NCBI GenBank assembly: GCA_002320485.1
Contig: DCKW01000069.1
Coordinates: 1 to 22,624 of the forward strand
Origin: Micavibrio sp. UBA1664
GTDB lineage: Bacteria; Pseudomonadota; Alphaproteobacteria; Micavibrionales; UBA1664
Direction: 5' to 3'
Length of the DNA: 22,624 nucleotides
Both the position numbers and the translations under genes were made by a program. Shown here piece after piece: positions 16,484 to 22,624 of this stretch. The notes under the pieces were generated by a model. The model ran no database searches and was not told the origin of the DNA. It worked only from the letters and a program-made list of their open reading frames with translations. Each line of letters opens with the position of its first letter. The stretch's first letter is position 1.

Positions 16484-17359
16484 ATGTCAAAAAAAATCAG
16501 CGCCGGATTTGATACCCTCCACGGATGGATTTGGATGAACGGGCAAATGGCCGCATGGGAAAATGCGAATGTTCACGTGCTGACCCATGCCCTGCATTAT
16601 GGCGGATCGGTTTTTGAAGGTATCCGTATTTACAACGGAAAAATTTTCAAATTGCGCGAGCATATGGCTCGCCTGATAAAATCGGCAGAAATTATCGGTG
16701 CCCCGATTACACAATCATTGGATGAATTATGCCAGGCGGTGGAAGATACGGTTGCAAAAAATGATTTGAAGGATGGATATATCCGCCCGCTTGCATGGCG
16801 AGGGCCGGAGGAAATGGGCATCGGCGCGATGAATTGCTCCACGCAAGTGATGATCGCGTGTTGGCCTTGGGGTAAATATTTCGGCGAGAATGAGGGGATC
16901 AGCCTGATGACCTCGAAATGGAAGAAGGCTTCGCCCGAAACTGCCGTAACGGCCAGTAAATGCGGTGCGTTGTATGTAACAAACACACTTGCCAAGCATG
17001 AAGCGATTAAAAAAGGGTATGGCGATGCATTGATGCTCGACTATCGCGGATATGTTGCCGAAATTTCCGCCGCCAATATTTTTTTCGTAAAGGACGGCAA
17101 TGTCACAACACCTATTCCTGATTGTTTCCTGAACGGAATTACGCGCCTGACCGTGATTGATTTGTGTAACGAAAACGGCATCCCTATCGAGGAACGCCAT
17201 TTCAATAAAGATGAATTAATGAATGCCGATGAAATCTTTATTACAGGTACTTTGGCTGAAATCACGCCGATCATAAAGATTGACGATACGCCATTTCCTG
17301 TGGGTGCCATCACCAAGACGATTAACCGTCTGTATCAAAAGGAAACGGGACAGATATAG
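16484..17359 (+). CDS. ilvE: Branched-chain amino acid aminotransferase
   Basis: A cytosolic PLP enzyme that interconverts leucine, isoleucine and valine with their 2-oxo acids, the last step of their synthesis. The 291-residue protein has the fold IV pattern: HALHYGGSVFEGIR near the N terminus (36-48), the PLP lysine K159 in TASKCGALYV, E193 in AEISAANIF, and the phosphate-binding TGTLAEITPI near the C terminus. Length and motifs fit IlvE rather than the related D-amino acid aminotransferase or aminodeoxychorismate lyase, although fold IV substrate range cannot be fully read from sequence. A lipoprotein gene follows after 26 bases with no terminator seen. Confidence 0.93.
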   Translation: MSKKISAGFDTLHGWIWMNGQMAAWENANVHVLTHALHYGGSVFEGIRIYNGKIFKLREHMARLIKSAEIIGAPITQSLDELCQAVEDTVAKNDLKDGYIRPLAWRGPEEMGIGAMNCSTQVMIACWPWGKYFGENEGISLMTSKWKKASPETAVTASKCGALYVTNTLAKHEAIKKGYGDALMLDYRGYVAEISAANIFFVKDGNVTTPIPDCFLNGITRLTVIDLCNENGIPIEERHFNKDELMNADEIFITGTLAEITPIIKIDDTPFPVGAITKTINRLYQKETGQI

Positions 17360-17385
17360 ATTTTGCTCGTGTGCCGCTCTATATA

Positions 17386-18015
17386 ATGATCATGAAACTG
17401 TTTTTGTCTCTCTTTTCCATCGGCCTTTTGGTCGCCTGTACGCAAACCACCATTACCGATGGCGGCAGCTTTATCGATCCCGGCTGGAACGGCGTCAGCA
17501 CAAATTCCATGGTGGTCGAGGTACAGGATGCACCGTTGAGCGAACAACGCGCGATTGAATCAAGTACTGTTGCAATTTTGCGCGAGGCGGGATTGCGGGC
17601 TGAGGCTTCCTATGCGTTTTTCCCGCCGACGCGAACCTTTTCACCCGCGCAAAAACAGGAACGCTTGCGTGGTAGTGGCTATGAAACTTTATTGGTTATC
17701 CGGCCCTATGACCGCGATATTATCAGCCATTATTCCCCGCCGGCGACGCGGCCGTTTGGCGGTGCAAGTTACGGCAGCGGCGGATGGGGCGGTGTCGGTT
17801 TCGGCGTTAATTTTGACCGCGGATATACCACAGAAGAGGCAATCATCCGTTATCATAGTGATTTATACGTTATTAAGGATAATCACAAAATCTGGACGGG
17901 GGATTATGCCACCCGCGGCGGTGACGGCATGTCATTCGACACGGTCGGAAAGCGGTTTGGGAAAGAATTGGTTACTAAATTGCAAAAAGATGGGATGATT
18001 TATTCCGCGCCTTAA
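17386..18015 (+). CDS. Lipoprotein of unknown function
   Basis: A 209-residue predicted lipoprotein. A short signal peptide ends in the lipobox LVAC with lipidated C18 (counting from the ATG at 17386). The mature protein has an N-terminal alpha/beta region with a dibasic helix, a glycine-rich stretch in the middle (about 125-140, SYGSGGWGGVGFG), and a C-terminal part that reads like many small envelope lipoproteins (IWTGDYATRG, then KRFGKELVTKLQKDG). It loosely recalls DUF4136-type proteins but I cannot confirm this. An upstream in-frame GTG (17371) and an ATG at 17392 are alternative starts; no ribosome binding site decides. It probably sits in the outer membrane facing the periplasm and may be co-transcribed with ilvE. 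Confidence 0.75.
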   Translation: MIMKLFLSLFSIGLLVACTQTTITDGGSFIDPGWNGVSTNSMVVEVQDAPLSEQRAIESSTVAILREAGLRAEASYAFFPPTRTFSPAQKQERLRGSGYETLLVIRPYDRDIISHYSPPATRPFGGASYGSGGWGGVGFGVNFDRGYTTEEAIIRYHSDLYVIKDNHKIWTGDYATRGGDGMSFDTVGKRFGKELVTKLQKDGMIYSAP

Positions 18016-18067
18016 CCATGGTAACATGAATCCATTGATAATATGGCTTTCATAAGTGCATTGGATG

Positions 18068-18835
18068 TCATTTTTTCATTCCTTCTTGAAAGCTAAATGA
18101 TGGTGCTTTAATAGATTTTTCTCTGATATCAACGGTTTTCCACCATAAGTTAAATTTGTTCCAAAAGTCTTCATCTAAATACCGATCTACGATTCCTTTT
18201 GTCACATGCTCATTCGTTATTTCAATCGTGACAGATTTGATCGAGACGCCTTCCCCAAATATATCCTCCATTTTATTATCGCTGATATAGGGGCCTGTTT
18301 CATCGCATTGCGCCTGCACTGCATCCGAGATGCCCGCATAACAGCCTTGAACCGATATGACTTTTTGAACGGTTTTCGGGTCATCCATATCGGTGAAGGT
18401 TACAAAGACAGGCCAATAACGCAATGGCACATCCGCCTTTGTACCCACAGGCAAGCTATTCAGATATTGGACACCGTCGACACTTTGATATCCGCCTTGA
18501 TATGATCCCTGTAGATTGTTTTCAATTGAACGATACAAAAGAAGCTCCGGGTCAGTGGTCAATGCACCTATTAATACACCTCGATCATCTATATCAACGA
18601 CGACAGCTTCGCCTTTAAAGTCCTCACCAACACTCACGCCGTTTGTGTGGGTAGGATCTTTATAAACGGTCATTATAACCTGTTGCACAGATGACCCGCT
18701 AACCTCGCCCTCGGGAGTATCCAGCGTTACAGTCAGTTTATAACGAAATTCATATGATTTTGCAGGATCGTCACACGATACTAACATAAAAATTAAACAG
18801 CAAAAAACAACAATGCTTTGCAATATATTTTTCAT
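18068..18835 (-). CDS. Lipoprotein of unknown function
   Basis: A 255-residue predicted lipoprotein. The signal peptide ends in the lipobox LVSC with lipidated C21. The mature protein begins with YEFRYKLTVTLDTPEGEVSGSSV, a beta-strand-rich start that I recall from scattered hypothetical lipoproteins in Proteobacteria, none with a known role. Two more cysteines (about 165 and 177, in QGCYAG and QAQCDE) could form a disulfide. The C-terminal region has FWNKFNLWWKTV. A ribosome binding site (AAAGG) lies 9 bases ahead of the ATG. It converges on the lipoprotein gene at 17386-18015. Function, partner and substrate are unknown. Confidence 0.75.
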   Translation of the reverse strand: MKNILQSIVVFCCLIFMLVSCDDPAKSYEFRYKLTVTLDTPEGEVSGSSVQQVIMTVYKDPTHTNGVSVGEDFKGEAVVVDIDDRGVLIGALTTDPELLLYRSIENNLQGSYQGGYQSVDGVQYLNSLPVGTKADVPLRYWPVFVTFTDMDDPKTVQKVISVQGCYAGISDAVQAQCDETGPYISDNKMEDIFGEGVSIKSVTIEITNEHVTKGIVDRYLDEDFWNKFNLWWKTVDIREKSIKAPSFSFQEGMKK

Positions 18836-18992
18836 GTCGCGATGCCTTTGTATACATAACTTTCAGGGGTGATGAGTGATCTGAGCGGTGGTAAAATACC
18901 GATATCACATTTGATTTGTCCCATTGAATACACCCCTATTTTATTCCCGAAACAACCTGATAAGAATAATTTTATTATGAACAAAGAGCGAT

Positions 18993-20093
18993 TTAAACAT
19001 TAAAGCGGAACAGGATGACATCGCCATCACGGACGACATATTCCTTACCTTCCTGTCGCATTTTACCTTGTTCCTTCGCGCCTTGCTCACCTTTACCCGC
19101 AACATAATCTTCAAAGCCTATAACCTCGGCCTTGATAAAGCCGCGTTGAAAATCGGTATGAATGACGCCTGCCGCTTGTGGGGCTTTATCCCCTTTATGG
19201 ATTGTCCACGCACGCGCTTCCTTTGGGCCTGCGGTAAAATAGGTCTGTAAATTCAACAAGTCAAAGCCGGAACGGATAATTTTATCCAATCCCGCCTCAT
19301 TCAGACCTAAAGATTGTAAAAACTCCTGTTTATCATCCTCGCTGTCCATCACGGAAATTTCCGCCTCGATCGCCGCAGAAATCACCACATAATTAGCATT
19401 TTGTTCCTGTGCCATTTTTGCAACATTCCTTGAAAATTCATTGCCTTCGGCTGCATCTTCCTCATTGACGTTACATACGTATAAAACGGGTTTTGAGGTG
19501 ATCATCTGCAATTTTTTCAATAACGGCTTGTCATCGTCATGTAAATTTACGGTGCGAACAGGTTGCCCTTCATCCAGCGCCGCCTTCACCTTTTTTGCAA
19601 CGTCCAGCAACGCCGTCGCATCCTTGTCATTACCGCGGGCTTTTTTCTCCATATTGGTAATTTGCTTATCAATGGATTCCAGATCGGCCAGCATTAATTC
19701 GGTTTCAATTATTTCCGCATCCCGGATTGGATCGACAGACCCCTCAACATGCGTAATATCGCCGTTTTCAAAGCAACGTAAAACATGAATGATGGCATCT
19801 GTTTCACGGATATTGGCCAAAAACTGGTTCCCCAATCCCTCGCCCTTTGATGCGCCTTTGACAAGGCCTGCAATATCCACAAATTCCAGTTGCGCCGGAA
19901 TAACGGATGCAGAGCCTGCAAATTGCGCAATTTGTTTCAAACGGGAATCGGGCACGCCCACACGTCCGACATTCGGTTCAATCGTACAAAACGGAAAATT
20001 CGCCGCCTGCGCATTAGCGGTTGCAGTTAGCGCATTGAATAATGTTGATTTTCCGACATTCGGCAAGCCGACAATTCCGCAATTAAAACCCAT
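18993..20093 (-). CDS. ychF: Redox-regulated ATPase YchF (Obg family)
   Basis: YchF is an Obg-family P-loop protein that hydrolyses ATP rather than GTP and associates with ribosomes; it is linked to stress and translation control. The 366-residue protein has the usual family length. The P loop is GLPNVGKST (9-17), G3 lies in DIAGLVKGASKGEGLGNQFL (73-92), and the G4 region reads NVNE (208-211) in place of NKxD, which explains the loss of GTP specificity. A coiled-coil section lies at about 125-175, and a C-terminal TGS domain at about 280-366. An AAAGGA ribosome binding site precedes the ATG. pth lies upstream on the same strand, separated by a small opposite-strand gene. Confidence 0.96.
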   Translation of the reverse strand: MGFNCGIVGLPNVGKSTLFNALTATANAQAANFPFCTIEPNVGRVGVPDSRLKQIAQFAGSASVIPAQLEFVDIAGLVKGASKGEGLGNQFLANIRETDAIIHVLRCFENGDITHVEGSVDPIRDAEIIETELMLADLESIDKQITNMEKKARGNDKDATALLDVAKKVKAALDEGQPVRTVNLHDDDKPLLKKLQMITSKPVLYVCNVNEEDAAEGNEFSRNVAKMAQEQNANYVVISAAIEAEISVMDSEDDKQEFLQSLGLNEAGLDKIIRSGFDLLNLQTYFTAGPKEARAWTIHKGDKAPQAAGVIHTDFQRGFIKAEVIGFEDYVAGKGEQGAKEQGKMRQEGKEYVVRDGDVILFRFNV

Positions 20094-20196
20094 AAATTTA
20101 TTCCTTTATTGACTGTGTGTTGTATTTAGCATGAAGAGCGTTTGAGACGAAGTATTTTCTTGCATAAAATAATATGTATATGCTAACAATCTCGGC

Positions 20197-20451
20197 ATGA
20201 CAAAAAATGCTTTAGAAATTTTATTCCCTGAACATTCACGACTTGCCCAAAGAGCCAAGGAAGAAAAGAAATCTTTAAATGTTATGTTTGCAATTGCTTC
20301 CAATGAGTGGGATGCCCGGAATCGTAATCGCGTTATCGGCACAGTCACAGGCAGCGAAGAATCTAGAAGACGATTAGACATTATAGAGCGCGGTTTTAAG
20401 CGTTATTATTCTGCAACTCCGCAAATACCTTCCAACCGTAAACCCGTATAA
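20197..20451 (+). CDS. Hypothetical small protein, 84 residues
   Basis: I do not recognise this protein. It is charged and mostly helical in appearance, with no signal peptide or membrane segment. Basic/acidic stretches (AQRAKEEKK, then SEESRRRLDIIERGFKRYY) dominate. The codon usage looks like that of its neighbours, and the opposite-strand open frame is weaker. It sits alone on the + strand between ychF and pth, with 103 bases before it and 10 bases between its stop and the pth stop. No convincing ribosome binding site precedes the ATG, so the start is uncertain and the gene itself should be treated as probable only. Confidence 0.55.
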   Translation: MTKNALEILFPEHSRLAQRAKEEKKSLNVMFAIASNEWDARNRNRVIGTVTGSEESRRRLDIIERGFKRYYSATPQIPSNRKPV

Positions 20452-20461
20452 ATCATTGTAA

Positions 20462-21064
20462 TCAGTTATTTTCGGTCTGTTTCATTTTTTCGATTACAGG
20501 CTTCATATCCTGCATAACTTTGGCCGTGTAATCAGTCGGTTTTTGAATTAGGTGCGATGCATGAACGGCGCATGATTTTAAAAGCGTATCGAGCCACAGT
20601 TGCTCCTCCTCACGAAAATTACCAAGAACGTACCCGCTGACACGGGATTTATCACCGGGGTGACCGATGCCCAAACGCACACGGTAATATTCATCAGTTC
20701 CCATCATTTGAGATGTCGATTTCAGCCCGTTATGGCCGGCATTGCCCCCACCCTTTTTAACTTTTACAACACCTGCCGATAAATCCAGCTCATCATGAAA
20801 AATGAAAATATTCTCTGGCGGTATTTTATAAAAGGCGGCGATCGGCTGTATCGCTTCCCCTGATAAATTCATGAATGTCTGCGGCTTGCAAAGAAATATT
20901 TTCTGCGTCCCGATACGGCCTTCCGCATATAAACCCTTATTTTTATCCTTCCATGCGGAAAATCCGTATTTCGCCGCTATCGCATCAACCGCCATACAAC
21001 CGATATTATGACGTTGGCGGGCGTATTCAGGCCCCGGATTTCCTAAACCGACAAATAGATACAT
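20462..21064 (-). CDS. pth: Peptidyl-tRNA hydrolase
   Basis: This enzyme cleaves peptidyl-tRNA released from stalled ribosomes and recycles tRNA. From the ATG at 21064 it has 200 residues and starts with MYLFVGLGNPGPEY as the family does. The frame is open a further 42 codons upstream, but that part is unrelated to Pth and lies mostly over the DUF177 gene, so it is excluded. Catalytic and binding residues are all present: N9, H19 in RHNIG, N66 in TFMNLSG, D91 in HDELDL, and N112 in GGNAGHNGLKS. It starts 7 bases after the stop of the DUF177 gene and is probably co-transcribed with it. Confidence 0.95.
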   Translation of the reverse strand: MYLFVGLGNPGPEYARQRHNIGCMAVDAIAAKYGFSAWKDKNKGLYAEGRIGTQKIFLCKPQTFMNLSGEAIQPIAAFYKIPPENIFIFHDELDLSAGVVKVKKGGGNAGHNGLKSTSQMMGTDEYYRVRLGIGHPGDKSRVSGYVLGNFREEEQLWLDTLLKSCAVHASHLIQKPTDYTAKVMQDMKPVIEKMKQTENN

Positions 21065-21071
21065 AAATCGC

Positions 21072-21638
21072 TTACTTTTTTTCCTTGAGTTGGGCCAACG
21101 CGGCAAAAGGATTATCCTTTGTATCCTCCGGATTGACCTCGATATAATCTCCCGACCCTGCTTCTTCATCTTTCGTACGCGGAAACTCATCTAGTGCCAA
21201 ACCCAAAAATTGCGCCGCGACCTCACCCAGATCGATAGCACCATTCATAACGCGCTCCGGGTCTTCTTCTTCGCTTTTGATTTCATATTCGTCTGCTGTT
21301 TCCTCGCGTTCCTTTTGCTTTCTTGCTTTTTCAAACGATGCCACGCGATCATAATCGGCATACCATGCGGTAATGTCCTGCTCGATTGGCGTTTCTACCG
21401 GATCACCGCTAACAATGGATTGTTGGGTAACGGCGGCCCTTAAAGTGCCTTTCACCGAAAATTTTGTCCCGCCATCCATGGGTTTAACTGTGAAATCTGC
21501 ATTCATATACTCTATGGAAAGCAGCTCGAAACGGTTTGCCAATGCAATCATCTCGTCAGTTGATGCCTCGATCTCGATTGGTTTACCACTTTTATCAATA
21601 TGCTCGATTTTAAGCGGTCTGGAAAATTCAATGGCCAT
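21072..21638 (-). CDS. DUF177 (YceD-type) protein
   Basis: A 188-residue member of the DUF177/YceD family. Members are often linked to large ribosomal RNA accumulation, and in most bacteria are encoded next to rpmF or plsX. The diagnostic C-terminal pattern is present: IDLGEVAAQFLGLALDEFPR (about 135-154) and the terminal NPFAALAQLK (176-185), with an acidic stretch between. The ATG at 21638 is chosen because it starts the conserved domain and has an AAGGGG site upstream; the frame is open for 36 codons more, inside the chaperone gene. It overlaps the chaperone gene by 11 bases. plsX is not next in line here; pth is. Confidence 0.85.
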   Translation of the reverse strand: MAIEFSRPLKIEHIDKSGKPIEIEASTDEMIALANRFELLSIEYMNADFTVKPMDGGTKFSVKGTLRAAVTQQSIVSGDPVETPIEQDITAWYADYDRVASFEKARKQKEREETADEYEIKSEEEDPERVMNGAIDLGEVAAQFLGLALDEFPRTKDEEAGSGDYIEVNPEDTKDNPFAALAQLKEKK

Positions 21639-22068
21639 GGTCAAATATCCCCTTAATATAGATTTCAAAATCGGATGGGAGTTCTCCCTCCTCACCAAAA
21701 ACATTGCGACGTGTGATATCGACATGATCGGCATCGGCGGCGGCATGAAGTTGCATAAGTCCGTTAAAATCCTGCATATACCGTTTCATTTTTTTCGGAA
21801 CGGCCAGATCTCCTACACCGATTTCACGAAAGGAAAGCTCGATATCCCTGAAAATCATATCAAACAGTTTTTGTGCGCGTGGGCCCTGCTTACGATCGGC
21901 ATACACACCAAAATAAGGTGCGGCATGGAGGGCGATCATTTGAAAGCGTCCTTGCGGTGTATCAGGCACATTATATTTTGTATAAAGGGTTTCGTTGCGT
22001 GAGGCTGATAATATCGCCTCATAATCCCTTACAACCTCATTGTTTTTTGCCTTAAAGATGGAAAACAT
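21628..22068 (-). CDS. Ubiquinol-cytochrome c chaperone family protein (CBP3/UQCC1-like)
   Basis: A 146-residue protein of the Ubiq_cyt_C_chap family, related to the mitochondrial assembly factor CBP3/UQCC1 that helps cytochrome b into the bc1 complex. The family pattern is clear: VPDTPQGRFQMIALH (34-48), then LFDMIFRDIELSFREIGVGDLAVPKKMK (68-95). It is probably cytosolic or associated with the inner membrane. This family pairing with DUF177, divergent from bamE, is a common alphaproteobacterial layout. An AAGGG ribosome binding site lies 9 bases before the ATG. It overlaps the DUF177 gene by 11 bases. A role in bc1 assembly is inferred from the eukaryotic relatives. Confidence 0.88.
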   Translation of the reverse strand: MFSIFKAKNNEVVRDYEAILSASRNETLYTKYNVPDTPQGRFQMIALHAAPYFGVYADRKQGPRAQKLFDMIFRDIELSFREIGVGDLAVPKKMKRYMQDFNGLMQLHAAADADHVDITRRNVFGEEGELPSDFEIYIKGIFDHGH

Positions 22069-22118
22069 CTATTTCGCCCTTTTCTTTCCTATCTTGTATA
22101 TATATTCTAATAAACAAT

Positions 22119-22568
22119 ATGAAGAGACTATTTGCAACAACCTTGATTTTACTTAGTTTGGTCGCGTGCACCCCGACCGAGGCCACACGCGGAAATTATC
22201 TTTTTCAGGAAGATGTTGACGCGATCCGCCCTAACAGTTCGACGCAGTATGATGTCGTCAATCTGTTAGGAACGCCAACATCAAAGGCCGTGTTTGATGA
22301 TAACACATGGTATTATGTGGGCTTAAAAACGCAGAGAAAGAGCTTTTTTGACGAAAAAGTTGTTGATCGTCAGACCATTAAAATCACTTTCGATGATACA
22401 AATACGGTAACGGCCGTGGAAAAAGTTGAAGGCGAGGCTTTGAACGTTCCGTTGGAAAACCGCGTCACACCGACATCAGGGAATGAAGTCACGATTCTTC
22501 AGCAGTTATTAGGAAATGTCGGAAAATTTAATCCGCAACAATCCGACCCTGGTAATCCTGCACGTTAG
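22119..22568 (+). CDS. bamE: Outer membrane protein assembly factor BamE (SmpA/OmlA)
   Basis: A small outer-membrane lipoprotein of the BAM complex, which folds beta-barrel proteins into the outer membrane. The 149-residue protein has a signal peptide with lipobox LVAC and lipidated C17. The SmpA/OmlA domain follows (about 30-105): GNYLFQEDVDAI, then the V-x-x-LLGTPTS turn, and DDNTWYYVG leading to the beta strands. The Pro/Asn-rich C-terminal tail (about 110-149) is longer than in E. coli, as is usual in Alphaproteobacteria. It is divergent from the chaperone gene with a 50-base AT-rich gap; no strong ribosome binding site is visible. Confidence 0.9.
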   Translation: MKRLFATTLILLSLVACTPTEATRGNYLFQEDVDAIRPNSSTQYDVVNLLGTPTSKAVFDDNTWYYVGLKTQRKSFFDEKVVDRQTIKITFDDTNTVTAVEKVEGEALNVPLENRVTPTSGNEVTILQQLLGNVGKFNPQQSDPGNPAR

Positions 22569-22572
22569 GTAT

Positions 22573-22618
22573 AGGTCATGCAACCGGAGTAATTACGCCG
22601 GACGTTTTTGCATGACCT
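22573..22618 (+). repeat. Nested inverted repeat after bamE, possible terminator
   Basis: An 11-base perfect inverted repeat (AGGTCATGCAA at 22573-22583, TTGCATGACCT at 22608-22618) encloses a second hairpin, CCGG-N10-CCGG (22584-22601), followed by ACG and five T (22605-22609). The inner hairpin plus T tract looks like a terminator for bamE, but the T tract is also part of the region leading into the outer right arm. The outer arms extend weakly by GGT/ACC at 22568-22570 and 22621-22623. It starts only 5 bases after the bamE stop. Confidence 0.6.
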
Positions 22619-22624
22619 GAACCA

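Noticed and set aside
16727..17200. 157-codon open frame opposite ilvE
   Set aside because: It is antisense to clear IlvE sequence and has a Cys/His/Arg-rich composition typical of a shadow frame.
20126..20186. Seven-base inverted repeat TTAGCAT/ATGCTAA in the ychF upstream gap
   Set aside because: The arms are short, 47 bases apart and AT-rich; chance is the simplest explanation.
21065..21190. 42-codon N-terminal extension of pth
   Set aside because: The extension is very basic, overlaps the DUF177 gene and does not resemble Pth; the family start is the ATG at 21064.
1..22624. CRISPR array, integrase, transposase, phage or toxin-antitoxin locus
   Set aside because: No spaced direct repeats, no mobile element proteins and no paired small toxin/antitoxin frames were found on either strand.

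Overview
The window looks like a chromosomal segment of an alphaproteobacterium of moderate GC content. The pointers are the ubiquinol-cytochrome c chaperone/DUF177 pair, with bamE divergent to it; the OmpR-EnvZ pair next to ilvE; and an alphaproteobacterial-type RecX. A Micavibrio-like or Rhodospirillales-like lineage is possible, but this is inference and genus cannot be fixed from the sequence alone. Nearly every base is coding. The largest gap between genes is about 164 bases. I see no tRNA, rRNA, CRISPR array, insertion sequence, integrase or phage gene.

Layout. 1-1712 (+): the 3' part of an OxyR-type peroxide sensor, then the tRNA uridine hydroxylase trhO, closed by a bidirectional terminator. 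1789-3098 (-): an mscS channel gene, its terminator, and a small exported EF-hand protein. 3167-6913 (+): a tight operon of a dicarboxylate/glutamate symporter, pgsA, pyrD and a HAD hydrolase, whose end overlaps the end of rpsU (-). 7245-9490 (-): an acetyltransferase gene translationally coupled to a YejF-like double ATPase gene that has no permease genes nearby. 9655-11408: a divergent M20 amidohydrolase (-) and recX (+). 11428-16426 (-): a signalling block of a small secreted two-cysteine protein, an OmpR-like regulator, an EnvZ-like kinase and a large PAS kinase. 16484-18015 (+): ilvE and a lipoprotein. 18068-18835 (-): a second lipoprotein of unknown role. 18993-22068 (-): ychF, then (after an intervening + strand small ORF) pth, DUF177 and a cytochrome bc1 assembly chaperone. 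22119-22568 (+): bamE, followed by a nested inverted repeat at the edge.

Most genes are housekeeping: phospholipid, pyrimidine and branched-chain amino acid synthesis, translation, outer membrane assembly, osmotic release, and stress or envelope sensing. I found no clearly new multi-gene system. The least explained parts are the four-gene signalling block with its small secreted protein, the orphan YejF-acetyltransferase pair, the two unknown lipoproteins, the isolated small ORF between ychF and pth, and the inverted repeat after bamE.
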